Source: Oscheius sp. JU75
Taxonomy: Eukaryota > Nematoda > Chromadorea > Rhabditida > Rhabditidae
Reading direction: 5' to 3'
Length of the DNA stretch: 64,000 nucleotides
Assembly: GCA_037178855.1 (NCBI GenBank)
Contig: JASJZC010000005.1
Coordinates: 6,758,001-6,822,000, forward strand
The stretch's first letter is position 1; each line of letters opens with the position of its first letter. The notes below the pieces were generated by a model. It worked only from the letters and a program-made list of their open reading frames with translations. It was not told the DNA's origin and did not search any database. Made by a program: the position numbers and the translations under genes. This document shows positions 44,359 through 57,520 of the stretch, piece by piece.

Positions 44359-45420
44359 TCGCAGAAGCTATAAATCATATGATCAGAGAAGTTAATAAGT
44401 ACCAGACGGAGAGAGCAATAAACTTATTGTTAGTACTACTGACAGGTGCAAAACGACGTGGTGAAGAGTTTGTTTGGCAGCTGGAAAGAGAGGGTATCAA
44501 AGGTCGCTATTTGCTGTTTAAGGTTTTAGATTCGAGGAGGAGCAAAAGAGAAACTTTCTAGATGACAAGTAGTTTCAAAATAGGTAGACCGCAAATGGGG
44601 TTAGAACTATTAAATTGGATGCACGTACCTGGTAATAATTGTTTTGCTCTATTTGACTTGAAGAGAACTATGTTGTTGAGCGAAAAAAAATCTGTGGGCG
44701 GAGTTGCTCTTTTAATCAGAGGTTGGGTATTCAGAAGGAAGCATCGTGAATGGGTTCATAACTTGAAAGGCTTAGAAACCACTGGCGATGCTACCTTATG
44801 AACCTCATTGCCCTGTTGCATAAGGAAAGTCAGTTTTGCTGTCAAACTTTTCTTTGCATCGTTTTGAAAAAGTAAAATCAATTTCTTTGAACCTGTGATC
44901 TCTCTATGAACTTTTTGGAATCCTGCATAGGCAGCTGTTTGCAATATTTCTCGGTTACAAGCGTAAAGACCTTCGCTGCTTTGAGCAGTTACCTCTCTCA
45001 GTCCTTTCCGTACTCTAGAAGGACGACAATTACATATATCTGAATAGTCGCTGCATAAGAACAAAAAGACGAAAATAGAATCGGGAAGTTGATATTATGG
45101 ATGCATCGGAAGAAGAGAGCCCGATAATGAGTCAGTTGGCAATACTAAAATACCGAAACAATTTTTTTAGAGGTTTTCCATTAGTTTCACTGTTCAATAA
45201 ATATTTCTACCTCTTCGCATTTAGAATAAGCGCAGCAAGCTGTAGTACAATCGAGTATTTTTGTTGTTTGACATGGGAACTTTGTTTTACTGTAGCTTGC
45301 TTCTTCTTTTATTCCACTGACACGTGGTTGATTTTTATGATAACCCTTTGGAATGATAGTTCGAAGAAACCCTGATCGCCGGTCAATACAAGAACAAATA
45401 ATGAGCTGCGTTTTATAACC
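44359..45420. other. Region with weak open frames between receptor clusters
   Basis: Two abutting plus frames (44340-44561, 44562-44801) and a minus frame (44756-45064) are longer than expected by chance in this A/T-rich stretch, but no motif, splice signal or signal peptide supports any of them. The minus frame has scattered Cys and Lys and could be a decayed element. Confidence 0.3.
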
Positions 45421-47203
45421 TCATCTTTTCATATTCCATGCTTTACTCAGTGCATTGAAGTGGACTTCTGTACTCTCGACCATGGCCAGATTGTTCCCGT
45501 TCAGATCTTGAACTGCTGAAAAGGCCAGGTAATTCATTACGCTAGACAATCTCCCTACCGGTGTTCTGTCTTCGCCCACACGACCAGTCTATCTTCATGT
45601 GACGCAGCACGATAAACCACGGAAAGACAATGTTTCCAATAGGGATTAGCTGAAGGGAAATACGATTAGTTTGGAGGGAAGAGCATACTGTAAAATAGGA
45701 GAAGGCTAGCCAGCCATACAACTCTCCTTCGGTGATACCAGCAGTAATAGGGATGACGAAACAGATAGCGAGGAAACGACAACTGACTTCTCCGACGAGA
45801 GATTTGAGAACGGAGCGGTTGAAACGGTAGATGTAGGATCTCTGGAAAGATAGCATACTTGCTGGGTAACGAGTTCAAAACAAATTGGAGCCGCATATTA
45901 ATAAAACCGTAGAAGGACTATTCGTAGCTATGAGACGGATTGCAAGTTCTAACATTCTTACTTCGGTTGTTAACAAAACTATAGTAGTTAGAAGAACTAT
46001 GCAAGGCTTGGCTACTGAACTTGCCCTTGCAAGCCAAGAGTTATACAAGTGATTATGGTAACTTTCTACGGGAACGCTTACAGTTCAAAGCACTTTTGAA
46101 CAGATCGAATTTTAACTACTTCGAAATCAGGAAAAGTTTCCCTGAACTTTTTTTCTTGCACTGACTGTTTTTGTAACTTGAATAACACGAAGATATTCTA
46201 AAGTTTCGTTTTGCTAGCTCAATCGGTTCCTTGTCACTCTGAATATGCTGTTTGTCTCTGAAGCTTTGTGCTCCCAATTTTGTTCAATAAGACCTGGGAA
46301 TAGTTGAAGGCAGTGTGTTTTTCAGTGTTTGTTCTTGAAACTTTGTTTTGTTGCAATTAAGACTGCAACATACAAGCACAAAAGTTGTTGGTCAGTCTTT
46401 TTTCCTCTAGTCAATAGAGAGAAACAACTTACAGTATAGCGATCTTCCAAACACTCCCCAATTCCAGATTTGTATCTTTTCTGGTTCAAGTACAATGTAT
46501 AAAGAAGGGCCGCCACACCAAAAAGCTGACAGCTGATAATGATTGTTTCGGCTATTTGCTGATACTTGTCTGAAAAAGGTTGTTTTCCTAGGGTATGGGA
46601 ACTGGTACCGCTCAAAAGAAGAGTCGTGCAGTAATACGAAGAAACTCCGATGATGACAACAATGAACGGGATCAGAACTGTCACTTTGAGAGTACCGACA
46701 AAGTCACGATTAAAATGACTGTGAAGGAGGCGTTCTGTCGCTGTCAGTATCACACCCCAGATGTAGATCCAGGTGCCGATTTCATGGAAGAAGGTAGCTT
46801 GGCGATGCGGTGTCATTTCTAAAGTTGAGAGACTAGAAGAGAGCTGTAACTGTACCTTCTGTGACTATTTGTCTGTAGATGGGAAGTGGCTGGTTGACCA
46901 GAATCCTGTGGTAGATCATGTAAATATTCGCACTGTCCGTTATAAAAGGGGAGAAGTAGATCAGTGATATGCAGAGTCTGCAAACAGCTTATAGGAAGTG
47001 TAGCAGCAGCCGAAAGTTTGTGGCTGTTTTGAATATCAAAAGCTTGCAGCACTAGTGGTCTTGAGTAAAACACGGGCTTGAAAAAACACCCACTTGGTGA
47101 TGGCTCCGAGTTTGTCGTAGAACTGAATCTTCAAAATAACAATGCTTGCGGTGCTCATACTCAACATGTGTATTAGCATCTCCACAATATGGATAGGTAG
47201 CAT
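45421..47203 (-). CDS. Seven-helix receptor, Sra superfamily (sre-like), copy 1
   Basis: Start M-L-P-I-H-I-V-E-M-L-I-H-M-L-S-M-S-T-A-S-I-V-I-L-K. Helix 3 block: F-F-H-E-I-G-T-W-I-Y-I-W-G-V-I-L-T-A-T-E-R-L-L, with the Glu-Arg pair. Further blocks: A-L-L-Y-T-L-Y-L-N-Q-K-R-Y, L-E-D-R-Y, Y-R-F-N-R-S-V-L-K-S-L-V-G-E-V, I-P-I-G-N-I-V-F-P-W-F-I-V-L-R-H-M-K, and the end A-V-Q-D-L-N-G-N-N-L-A ... H-F-N-A-L-S-K-A-W-N. The intron before the Y-R-F-N exon is about 590 bp. The L-x-E-R-Y ... N-R-S-L motif links it to Sra-superfamily chemoreceptors; sre is my best guess. Confidence 0.8.
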
Positions 47204-48185
47204 ATCCTCGTGTGAAGTGAGTGGCAAGGCTGAAACATCCGCCAGGATTAGGGAAATGTCTGTTGACAGTGTTCTCACAAAGGCGGGAGATCAATATGAG
47301 TGGGTTACTGATTAAGAGATTGTTTTCACTTCTCAAGACAAAAAAGCGTACAGTTATAACTGGCTGAGGATGTAAGCATGAGACTGCGTAGATTATGGGA
47401 TTGTATCTCAATACGAATGAACCCTTGAACACATTGTAGTAACCATTCTTCTCTACTCACCTTTCATTGAAGACATCTGGAAGGACTACTAATGTTTTCG
47501 ACTCTGATAGAAAACCAGACGTGTTCCGAGTGAGTAAAGCAATAATGACACAAGGAACAAAAATAGTGGTCAAAAAAGAGTAATTACTATGTGTTTTCCT
47601 AAGTTTCGTCTTATTTTGAGCCTGTCTGATACAAGTGATATAACATGACAGATGAAGAAATACGGGTATTAAATTCTAAGCAGTCGCTCTGACAGAAGGG
47701 TCTCTACATTGCTATCAAAATAAGAGATTTTCGTACCTTCTCTCAAAATATCTGGTATCAAATTGTCTCATCGTATTTGAGTAATATGGTGAAGATAAAA
47801 GGGCAACGCCTCTCGATATTATCAGCAAATATCGTCGAAAATGAGCACTTCTGTGAAGCTAACAAAGTTACAGTTTTAAGACGCTTCAAGGATGCTAACA
47901 TGTAAGAAATGTGCGTTTGCGAAACCCATGAGGTCTCGACAACGTGAGCTCTCACTCTCTTCCCATCGGCTGAGACTTTCTCGAAAATCCTTCTTTCTCA
48001 CAAAACGCGCGACAATTTCTATATTTATCGGTACCGGGACAGAAGCGTAAACAGAAGAAGAAAAAAGAAGACACTTGTTCTTTGAATATCGGGAATTGTC
48101 ACAGAGCTCATTACCCTGTTTTCAGGATAAAAACAGCTAAAGGACACTTTGAGGAGGAGACCGTGAGTCAGACCAAGAGGTTAGT
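47204..48185. other. Intergenic between same-strand receptors
   Basis: About 980 bp upstream of receptor copy 1 and downstream of copy 2, both minus strand. Only short frames occur, and no further receptor exons could be found. A GTTTCAG acceptor lies about 45 bases upstream of the copy 1 ATG. Confidence 0.45.
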
Positions 48186-49773
48186 TTAAAAACAGGGTCG
48201 AACTATCTGGTAGGGAAGACTGGGCTGGTTCCAAGCCTTGCTCAGAGATTCAAAGTGCTCGTTCGAAGTAGTTGTCATTGCCAGATAGTTTCCATTCAGG
48301 TCTTTTACAGCTGAAGTACTAGTCTTTCTACCCAAAGTTTTTCAAACCTCCAGATTTGTGTTTCCGAAAACATCGCTTGATTTCCATATGACGAAGTATA
48401 ATGAACCAGGGGAAGATAATATTCCCCAAGGCTACTATCTAAACAAAATGTTTGTGTTCTAGAGCTAAAAACTACCGTCATGTAGCAGAAACTCATCAGG
48501 CCAAAGGTTGGATAACCTGTTGCTCCAAGTGTCACGGCAATGATACAGAAGTAGCCGAGGAATCGACAGCAGACTTCTCCGAACAGAGAGCGAAGGACCG
48601 AACGGTTGAACTTGTAAATGTAGGCGTTCTATGTACTTGCATGTGAGATTACAAGAAAAGATACCTTGTAGCGTTTCTCCAAGTCGTGCTTGCCTACATT
48701 CTTGTTGTATTTCTTTTTGTTTATGTACAGTGTGCAGAGGAGAGCCTACAAAACAGATCTGTCAATCACAAATACACCAAAATTACCAAGACTCCAAAGA
48801 TTTGAACGAAGCAAAAGATGCATTCTCCTATTTGCTGCTTGTCTTCTGGAAGTTTCCAATCATTTGGACCGTGTCTTTTCGATCCCCTACAAACTTGACT
48901 TAATTTTCTCTTGTTCTTACTGCAGAACAGAGTTGATGTAAGCAAATTCGCACTCGTGAGAAAAATCGAGTGCTTTGTCCAAATGTTTCAAGTTTACTGA
49001 GGGTCAAGTACATTTAATAAGTAGTCTTGGTCGAATCGGAAGCTATCTTTACAGTTCCCCAGATAGCCCTACCGGAAACGGGTGGTCTCGGTGGGCTGAC
49101 TGTTCAGCTAACCACAAAGATTTTTTTTTTGACGAGAAATAGCCGTCTCTTCAGAAGACTCCTCAGAGCAAGGCTCCTCAGAAGTTTCCCACCGGAAGGT
49201 TTCATAACATGCACGATACGCTTCCCAGAGACGTACTTCTACTTCTCATGTTGTTTTCAAAATATCCAACTTGTTCATGTGTCCAGGGAAAAGCATACCC
49301 GACATTATCATGGACGTGGAGTAGTAGGTGGAGAATCCAATGACGGACAAGAAAAGGGGTGAGATGAGGAAGACCGTGAAGTTACAATAGAATTCGATAT
49401 GAAACTGGGCATCCAGAAGACGAGAAGTGGCTGTCAACAAGACTCCCCAGATGTAAATCCACGCTCCGATCTCGTTGAGGATGATAGCGAGACGGAATGG
49501 AGTCAGTTCTGAAGTGGTACAAGGAATAATATTGATCCTACCTAGATTAACAATTTGTTCGTAGGCCAACACCATTTGCCCTGTTTTGAATTTGAGAAAA
49601 ACGAGGTAGATGTTGGCTCCGTCACACAGATACGCAGAAGAATAGATCATACTGATACAGAGTCTTGTGGGAAGACGGAGATTGTCGTATAACATCAGTT
49701 TGAGGATCACAATTGTGGCTGTGATCAGACTCAGGGAATGGACGAGAAGTTCAATAATGTGAAGGAGATACAT
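48186..49773 (-). CDS. Seven-helix receptor, Sra superfamily (sre-like), copy 2
   Basis: Start M-Y-L-L-H-I-I-E-L-L-V-H-S-L-S-L-I-T-A-T-I-V-I-L-K, a few bases after TTCTCAG. It carries the same blocks as its neighbours: L-C-I-S-M-I-Y-S-S-A-Y, I-G-A-W-I-Y-I-W-G-V-L-L-T-A-T-S-R-L-L, Y-I-Y-K-F-N-R-S-V-L-R-S-L-F-G-E-V and P-W-F-I-I-L-R-H-M. The Glu of the helix-3 E-R pair is Ser here (T-A-T-S-R), and the His of F-H-E-I-G-T-W is Asn (L-N-E-I-G-A-W). The C-terminus A-V-K-D-L-N-G-N-Y-L-A is followed by a 10-residue extension past the usual A-W-N. Confidence 0.8.
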
Positions 49774-51322
49774 TACGTGACAAGTTCGAGACTGAGAAAA
49801 GGCGAGAGGACGTTCCCAGTAGAAATGTAATTAATAAGAGCAGTCGTGTGAAATAAACACGGCCGATTTTCATTGAACAGTTGGGGTCAATGGAACGAAA
49901 AGAGAAGAAATGGAGACAGGGGAAGGAAGCTGTTTAAAACGAGAGAGTAAAGATACTTTTCAACTCTTTTGCAGTTTCTTTTGATGAGGATTTCGAGGTC
50001 GATCGTCTTCGTCAAACTTGAAACACTTCCCTTCATTTCGGTTTTTGACATAGCACAACTGTCTGTCCACTAATTATGTGATCGTTCGTCCGACCCTCAA
50101 CGGAAGAGCAGACAAAGAAGTCCTTGCAGGTGTTCACCAGCTGTTTCCCGCGCACTGTCTAGAGACCTTGTCTACCCCAAAAGCCCCCAAGCCTTTCCCT
50201 TTCTTCCCACAGAGCTCGGGGCGGAAATCACACCTGATAGTCTCTCGCCCGTAAAAATCCTCTAAATTGTCGCATTAGTGACGCGGTTATCAGTAGTTGA
50301 GAGACACTTTGCGCTCTTTGGTTACGTTCTGACCTTGTCTTTCGGCCCGTTTGTGTACTTATGGTAGCTACAAACACGTTACTGTCCCTCATTCTACGTA
50401 CGGTTGAATATATTTGCCTTTAATTTAATATTGACCGTGATAAGGGCGAGTTGTTACAGGTCATACCACTTCACTGCAAGGAGACTATCCTTTCTTTCGC
50501 AATCGTTCTAACTTCAGATCTTTGGGACTTGCTGGAGCCATGACGGAGGTCGTATTGGAAATGTTCGGAACTGTTGATTGCCTCAACCCAGTTTCATTCT
50601 TTTCATAGGGGAATGGTTAAATGGTTCTCCAATCATGTTTTAAAAATCTTCTCCAGCCATCTAAGTAGATGTGTCGCAAAATTCATCTGGAACATACTGC
50701 CTTCTGTCGTCAGATTTTCGTTAAACGGTCCGAAAACCATTTTGATACTCCCATTTCTCTTCTTCCTCCCAGCTATGTATAGACGGCAGACAGTTTTCCA
50801 ACCTGGCAGGTCAATAGTTTAGTAACTCTCAGTTTTTCGAGTCTGCCTGACAAGCTTCCTAAAGGTTTGTGAATTCAAAATACAACATCAGTTCCGTAAG
50901 CCTGAACAGATCCCGCCCACCTCATTTGAAACAACTTGCTTGTGTCTGCATGTTTGATCAGGCGATGTTCGATCATTTCCGCATTTTTGTCATCTGCAAA
51001 ACTGAAATATACTTTTTGTGACTCGTTTCATTGACAAGACCGTTCACGAAGGCATCTCTCCCCTAAGCCTCTTTGACACTTCGTTTTGAGCTGCAAATGA
51101 GCGAACTAACCGCCTTTATGTTCCGTTCAGAGATCCAAATTGACAGTGAGTTGTTCTCTTTTCCAATCCTTTCATGGACATCGCTTTCGCTTCCTGCTGT
51201 CGCTTCGACAATTCCAGTAGATTGCCAGTCGAATGCCATGCGCTCCATTTGCACTTCTTTTCTTTGTATTCGGTTATTGTCAAACAGTACTTTACAATAA
51301 TTTTTTAGTTAGCGAATGTGCC
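49774..51322. other. Intergenic, shared upstream of receptor copy 2 and the K+ channel
   Basis: Promoters of two divergent genes should lie here. Short ATG-headed stretches at about 50541 and 51097 end at donor-like sites. The second (M-S-E-L-T-A-F-M-F-R-S-E-I-Q-I-D) can be joined in phase to the potassium-channel exon, and may be an alternative first exon. Confidence 0.35.
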
Positions 51323-53077
51323 ATGTCTCCTCCGTCTTCCCTCGATTCGGGCCTCGGAAGTGAACTACGATACTCTCCCTCAAGTCTCTCGGCCAATTCT
51401 TACCTTGCTCCGCCATCGACATTGAACCCGAACTCTCTTTCTGTCAAAGTTGGCAGATCTCTGACTTTCACTCCGGACTCGAAGAATGGTCATTCTGGAA
51501 CCGAGAGTTCAATTGTTCTTCCGCTACATCTCAAGTTCAAGTGAGTCTCTTACATTTTGAAGGAAGTTGTAAAACCTATCTCTTTCGAAGATAATCGAGA
51601 ATACTGCTCGCGATCTGTGCTCTTTTTGCGGTTAAACTGATAAATTTGGGCGTTCCCTCACATGGTCTAAGTTCACGTGAAAATATTCTATTTCTAGAGA
51701 AAAGTCAGTGAGTAACCTCGGACCACCAATCCAGAAGTATGCCTCAATTGTTCCCAACCGAGCAGTCGTCATCTTCTCCTTCTTGTCCATCGTCGTCTTT
51801 CTAACCATTGGGGGCGGTTATATGTTTTTGGTCAGTTTTATTTTGGATTCTTTGGCCTCCTTGACCTTTGTAATTGTAAGTTGTGATCAAAACATCACGT
51901 TCACCTGACACGTACTGTTATCGGACACCTTGAAACAATTTATGGGCCCTCCAACACCTCGGGTGACGCTTTGACCCATAAGCGCCTCCCCGATAACAGC
52001 TGTTTTGATTGCAAAAGTGTAAAATTTCAGCTGGTGGAGGCAGAAGCACCAGCTACAGTTCCAGTGGCATTCAGTGACTGCTTCGAGGTGGCTCAAGAGC
52101 TCGCAACATTGAACAAGTTCACAACCCAGGAGGTCGTAGAGGAGTTGAGGAAGTGTGTGTTGAGGTAGTGAATCTGTTTTACACGAGACAAAGTACGGAT
52201 TCCAGCAAGACATCTGTAGAGAATGCGGGACAAGGATTTCTCTATGCGTGGAGTCTCTACACTACAGTTGGCTACGGCGATAGGGTGAGTTCGTAGCATT
52301 CTTCGAAGTACCTCTTGTTACAGTATCCGCACACCGGCGTCGGTCAAGCCTTGACTCTTCTCTTTGGGTGGCTCTGTGCCCCTCTCTTTATGGCCTTCAA
52401 GATCGAGATGGGAGAGATCATCTCCCTGGTTATTCTATACCTAGGAAGAGGGATCTTCCGTGTTGTACAGAAGTTTATCAAGCTCGCCTTCAATCAGCAC
52501 GTGGATACAGGAGAACCAAGCGATTTGCTCCTCTCTTCTCTTCTGACTCTCTTCTTCGCCTTCGTTCTCTGCTTCACAGCCACTGTCCACATGGTAAAGG
52601 ATCTTTGCCAAGTCAGACCAAAACAGTTTCCAGTTAATAGACGAAATCGGATGGTGGTCAGCTCTGTACACCACTGGAACGACAGTGATGCTAATCGGAC
52701 TTGGTGATTATGTTCCTGGAACTAATTGGAAGATTTTCATCATTCTGGTTCCACTATACCTTTTCGGCGACGTTCTTTGTTCTTATCTTTTTTACTATAT
52801 GCATGTAGGTTCATAGTATTTGCTGACAAATCATGACCTTTTGCAGGGGATCCTAAGGATCAAGATTCATACTTTTGCTGACTTTGTGACGCGGAAAAAG
52901 ACTACGAGACAGATTCATCCAGAGTCATTCTACATGGATCTTCCGGTAGAGGAGAGTCACCAGAACGTGGAGAAGAAGAGGACTAGTGTTTTCCCCTCGG
53001 TCACAACAACCAGCATGCCGTTCACGAGTGAGTTTCGGGCGGAATTCTTTGTGATTCTAGTAGTACAAGGTAGGTAG
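51323..53077 (+). CDS. Two-pore-domain (TWK) potassium channel
   Basis: The N-terminus is Ser/Pro-rich and cytoplasmic (M-S-P-P-S-S-L-D-S-G-L-G). Helix M1 (A-V-V-I-F-S-F-L-S-I-V-V-F-L-T) is followed by a long extracellular cap. Pore 1 is Y-T-T-V-G-Y-G-D, then M2 and M3 (L-L-S-S-L-L-T-L-F-F-A-F-V-L-C). Pore 2 is L-Y-T-T-G-T-T-V-M-L-I-G-L-G-D-Y, with the GLG filter variant common in second pores, followed by M4 and a basic tail. TWK channels dimerise and set resting potential. TTTTTTAG lies about 14 bases before the ATG. A GTGAGT at 53028 could replace the last codons by splicing. Subfamily (twk number) not assigned. Confidence 0.9.
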
Positions 53078-54928
53078 AAACTTCAAAGCCCTATACAAAA
53101 CTAAAACTATATAGAACTCTACCAGGTAGAAAATTGAAAATTTCGGAAGAACATGTTGTTCAACGGATAGACTGACTGTTAGAGAATAGAAAAAAGGAAA
53201 CGTGGACAGTCAAGTCGTTGTAAGACTTTGTGTTTTTTTTGTATCAGTGACGACAGCTGTGTTGTAAGCAGCACTTTTATCGCCCAGTAAACAATGGGTT
53301 CAATAGCGACCATCTTGATTAGAGATTGAAACAAAAGGGGTCTTGCCACGATCTGCACAATAGTCCAGGCTGGGTAACTCAGGCTTGGTCGAGGATGTTT
53401 GCCAATCTTGTTGTTTTCAGGAAGATTCTCGAAGCAGGTGGAAGAAGTGGACTTCGAAGCCGATACCACTTCAACGGAAGAGCCAAAATACTAGAAGAGT
53501 CAGTCGTCACAAATCATAGATCCTCACTTGAGATTTCTCTTATTTGCAAACGGGTCTTGTTTGGTATAATATTCGCATTATGAGCGTGTAATGAAAATGT
53601 TTTCAATATGTGAGCGCATAACTCGTTCAGTTTTAATTTACTCGCGGAAAAGACAATTACTTCCCGCCCTTATTGCTGACCAAGACGAGTTAATGGCTTG
53701 CTGGTTATTTGGAGTGTGTCTCGTAATGACTTGGCCCTCTTTTTGAATATTAGTGGACGAATTCCTCGGGCAAAGATCCTTCTTGTAAACACCACCCTTT
53801 AACGTGATCAGGAAAAGTGCTTGAAGAAATTAGGCTGTTTTTGCTAAGTTCGTCTATAACATCACCCTCCTCCCAAACAATTTTGCACAAAAACGCCGCC
53901 TACTCAATGCAAACACCTTCTCCCTCTCTCTTTTTAGACATTCTAGTGGGAGATTTGTCGTGTAAGTGTCGTGAATCTGAAGTCCACCCAAGCTTTGACT
54001 CATCACTCTGAATTAAACAGTATGCTCCAGGTTGATTCCAGAGCATCCCGTAGCCTTTAGCCACATTCAAAACGTGCATTTGCCATCCTTTAAAAAGTTC
54101 TGTACCTCGTGACTATGTCCGTCTGATCTTCTATTTCCGAAATTCTTGCTGTATCTACAATCAGTCTGCGATTCAAGCCGCCTACTCTTCGACTAAAGTG
54201 TTCCAGAACAACAATCTATCATTTTATACTTCTTTTCATACACGACGTAGATATCTTATGAAATTCTAGGTTATCCTGACCCCAAATAACCAGTGTCTCT
54301 TTTCAAATGCCACAATGCTATAGACGTTTTTTGATGTTCTTCACTCTTATGTTATATCAGTTCCGGTGTCTTCAGGACTACCAGCTTGTCAGCTTACAGC
54401 GGTTGCAAAACCCTCATAAATTAACCTCATCTAAAAACCTTGCAGGTGATTACTCAACTTTTTAAACATCAAAAAGGTGCTACCTTGTGTCTAGCTCTGA
54501 TGATATGAAATGACGCAATCTTGCGCCCTCTCAAAAACCATTCGGAAGAATGTTTCCTGGTATTAAACGGAGGCGCGACGCTCTCTTAGTTTATTCTCTT
54601 AGTGCTTGGGAGCTTAGAATTTTATGACGACACTTTCCGAACACAGAACTTGAAGACACGGAACTTGTATCGGATCTTTGAAATTGAATCTCCGACTTTA
54701 TAACTAAATGAGACAGGTGTTGCTTGTCATTTCAGTATTCTTTGTTAGTTGAGCCTGATTGTTGCAGTCTTTTGGAACAAACGGTTTGCTCTTTGACTTC
54801 TTCCACAAATACGCCAATAACCTTATTTTTTACATGGTGGCTCAATTGTTTTCCCGCCATTCCTTAATTATGACCCAATCATTGTTCAACTGGCTTTAGT
54901 CGATCACATTTCAGCCTCCACATACAAA
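53078..54928. other. Intergenic, nothing recognised
   Basis: 1.85 kb of A/T-rich sequence with a few short frames (e.g. 53326-53583, 53817-54011). None has splice or motif support. Confidence 0.45.
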
Positions 54929-55528
54929 ATGAAAGGCCTTCTGTTGGCGTTCCTTCTAGTCATCTGCTTCAGCTGGACACAGGCAGTACTCACGACTTGG
55001 AACTGTGACGGCGACATGGTGAGTATTTAACTTCGAAACAATTAACTATTGTAAAATCTGAATACAGCTGTACATATTGAACAGATCTAAAGAAAGACAT
55101 GACAAAGTTTGTCACTTTTGCTGTGTTTTTTTTTAAAGAAACGCGTATGACCTTCATAAGCTGAAGAAATGAGTACGGGTTTTTGCTAGAGATAAGGAAG
55201 GTTGTTTCGAATTTGTCTACAAAACGAACAATTCGAATAATAGAGTTCTTTTTGTACTCAGATTTCGCAAAAATATGGGAGAGCTTAGTGAGTGGGAGTA
55301 CTGAAAGGTCACTGGTTCGGATGCTCCAATTGCCAGAGCTCACTCACGATGAATCGAATCTACTTAGAAGTAATGGAGCAGATTTCAGTCTCAAACTATA
55401 CTCGTGCAAACGATCATTTTCAGTGCCGTGTAGCCAAGAGAGCAGATGTCTACGCATCCGTCGACTGGGAGTCGTTGCCGCGCTCACGACCTTCTCGCTT
55501 CCGATTCTATCCAAACATTCGAATGTAG
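54929..55528 (+). CDS. Small secreted peptide precursor
   Basis: Exon 1 (54929-55018) follows ACATTTCAG by 14 bases and encodes the signal peptide M-K-G-L-L-L-A-F-L-L-V-I-C-F-S-W-T-Q-A, then W-N-C-D-G-D-M. It joins in phase 0 to 55424-55528, starting C-R-V-A-K-R and ending F-Y-P-N-I-R-M-stop, for 64 residues. The two cysteines could close a small loop before the Lys-Arg site. The part after it (A-D-V-Y-A-S-V-D-W-E-S-L-P) is a candidate released peptide. No family recognised. The intron is 405 bp. Confidence 0.6.
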
Positions 55529-56239
55529 GATTTGAAGACAATGAAGTTTATATTGTTGTTGGAAGATGGCAGATATCTCAAAAAGATTATTTGGGGAATA
55601 TTCTATGCTACGCGAATTAGATTACTCATATCTCTTCTCATTATCCGCCTGTTAAAAGTTCCTCCTACTGACAGATTTGCCGTAAAAAGATGCGTGAACA
55701 ACAGAAAAACAATTAGCTGACCATTTTCAGTTTCTCTGGCTGCTAATATTTTGAGAGAGGAATCGTAGTTCTAGGTTTCTTACACCTCTCATGCCACCCA
55801 CTGATTGGACAAAGGATAATGGTCTAAGTTCAAAGTCGAGTTACTCGCCTTTTCTTTTCCACTCGAATAGCTTCTGAAATATCCTACTTCTTTGCATTGC
55901 TATTAAACTGCTCGACTTTTCTCTGTCTTCCGACAAAGGAGTTATTGATCAGGAACAATCTAACGAACATTATCTCTTAGATTGACAAACGATCAGCCAT
56001 AATTGCATTGTCCGAATCTCAGTAAGACAAAATACAATATGTGTGATCCAGTCCAAACACCAACTCACACTCCCTTCTTGCCTCTAATCGGATTCACTTG
56101 ATCACAAAAACACATTCTCAAGACATATCGATTCCGAGTAATCTAACTCCAAAAGTGTGACCGCATTTCTTTTCAAAATTTGACCTATTCCAGTCCCGAT
56201 AAACGTATCTCTTATGTCGACAATTCCCTTTTCAGTTCG
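55529..56239. other. Intergenic upstream of receptor copy 3
   Basis: No gene recognised. It ends with TTTTCAG four bases before the next ATG. Confidence 0.45.
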
Positions 56240-57520
56240 ATGCAAGTTCTCTTCTATTTTGAGTTTGTCCTCCATTCATGTAGTATTCTCACAGCCATTG
56301 TGGTCATCTTCAAGATTAATATTTATGACAAAATCAATCCAGTTGCCAAGTGAGTTCACCTCCTCAGAGTCAAAACTATTTCCGGTCCAGGTTATGCATT
56401 TCAATGATCTACTCATCTGTTTTTCTCAGCGACATCTCTTATTTGTATGCCGTTTACATCAAGTGTCTCAGAAATCAGATAGTATTCACCTATTCAGATG
56501 TCATTACCACAGGTAAGAAAAGCCGAGGATTGAGTCATGAGAGTGGGGGAAATGGGAGTGTGTTCTGTGGAAACACCTACCAGATTCAGAGGGGTCTCAC
56601 TGATTCAGATTACAGAAAATTGTCTCTAGTCAGTTCCAGACAAACAGACACAAAAGACTTTCAGATTCAGAGGCACCGATCCACAACGCCATCTTCTGTC
56701 ATGAGATGGGAACGTGGATCTACGTATGGGGAGTGATCCTCACAGCAACTGAGCGACTTCTGAACGGCCACTACAACCTCAATCTGCAGTTCTCCTCTGC
56801 CGTGTTCTTTTTCTCGCCCGTTATTGCTCTAGTCATCTTTGGTACATCATACTTTTGTACGACTCTGCTTCTGTCGGCTGAACACCAACAAAAGGCTGAT
56901 ATTATGATCGTTAGCTCGCAGATTTTTGGTATTTCGGTGAGAGTCCTGTAATATAGAAATAAGAAAAATTTCAGGCCCTCATGTACACACTATTTCTAAA
57001 TCAGAAGAACTACAAAAATGGTCTGGGTACACAGGTTTTAGAGGAGAGGTATCAGGCAAGCTTTCACACTTCACAGAAAGGTCAGGAATTTCCAGTCTGC
57101 CTACGTCTACAAATTCAATCGTTCGCTACTCAACTCACTTATTGGTGAGGTTTTGTTCCGAGCCATCGGGTTCAGTTTCATCGTTGTCATAACCACAGGT
57201 GTCTACCAGCATCCCGCTTTCGGATGGCTATCTTTTGCCTATCATAACGTAACCAATCTTCGCTCTCTATAAGCAGTACCATTTTCAGACCATACCAGTC
57301 GGAAGTATCGTCTGTCCGTGGTTTATCGTCCTCCGACATGTCAACTTCAAACGGTTTTTTTGTGGCGGAGATAACAAAGGTAGTCTTCCTTTTGACAAGG
57401 GAGAAGGTCTTTCCAGTGACGGCAGTCAGCGACCTGAACGGAAAAAACTTGGCCTTGCGAGAGACAACAGATGAACACTTTGCCTCTCTTCAGAGATCCT
57501 GGGAGGAAAGGTGCAAATAA
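56240..57520 (+). CDS. Seven-helix receptor, Sra superfamily (sre-like), copy 3
   Basis: Start M-Q-V-L-F-Y-F-E-F-V-L-H-S-C-S-I-L-T-A-I-V-V-I-F-K, 4 bases after TTTTCAG. Blocks: L-C-I-S-M-I-Y-S-S-V-F-L-S-D-I-S-Y, F-C-H-E-M-G-T-W-I-Y-V-W-G-V-I-L-T-A-T-E-R-L-L-N-G, L-E-E-R-Y-Q, Y-V-Y-K-F-N-R-S-L-L-N-S-L-I-G-E-V, G-S-I-V-C-P-W-F-I-V-L-R-H-V, A-V-S-D-L-N-G-K-N-L-A-L-R-E-T. The exon 1 donor splits a Lys codon (AA/G). The intron before the H-E-M-G-T-W exon (about 56513-56667) is longer than usual. Closest to copy 4. Confidence 0.85.

Noticed and set aside
44340-45064. Three overlapping or abutting open frames on both strands
   Set aside because: No recognisable motif or splice support; kept only as an unassigned region.
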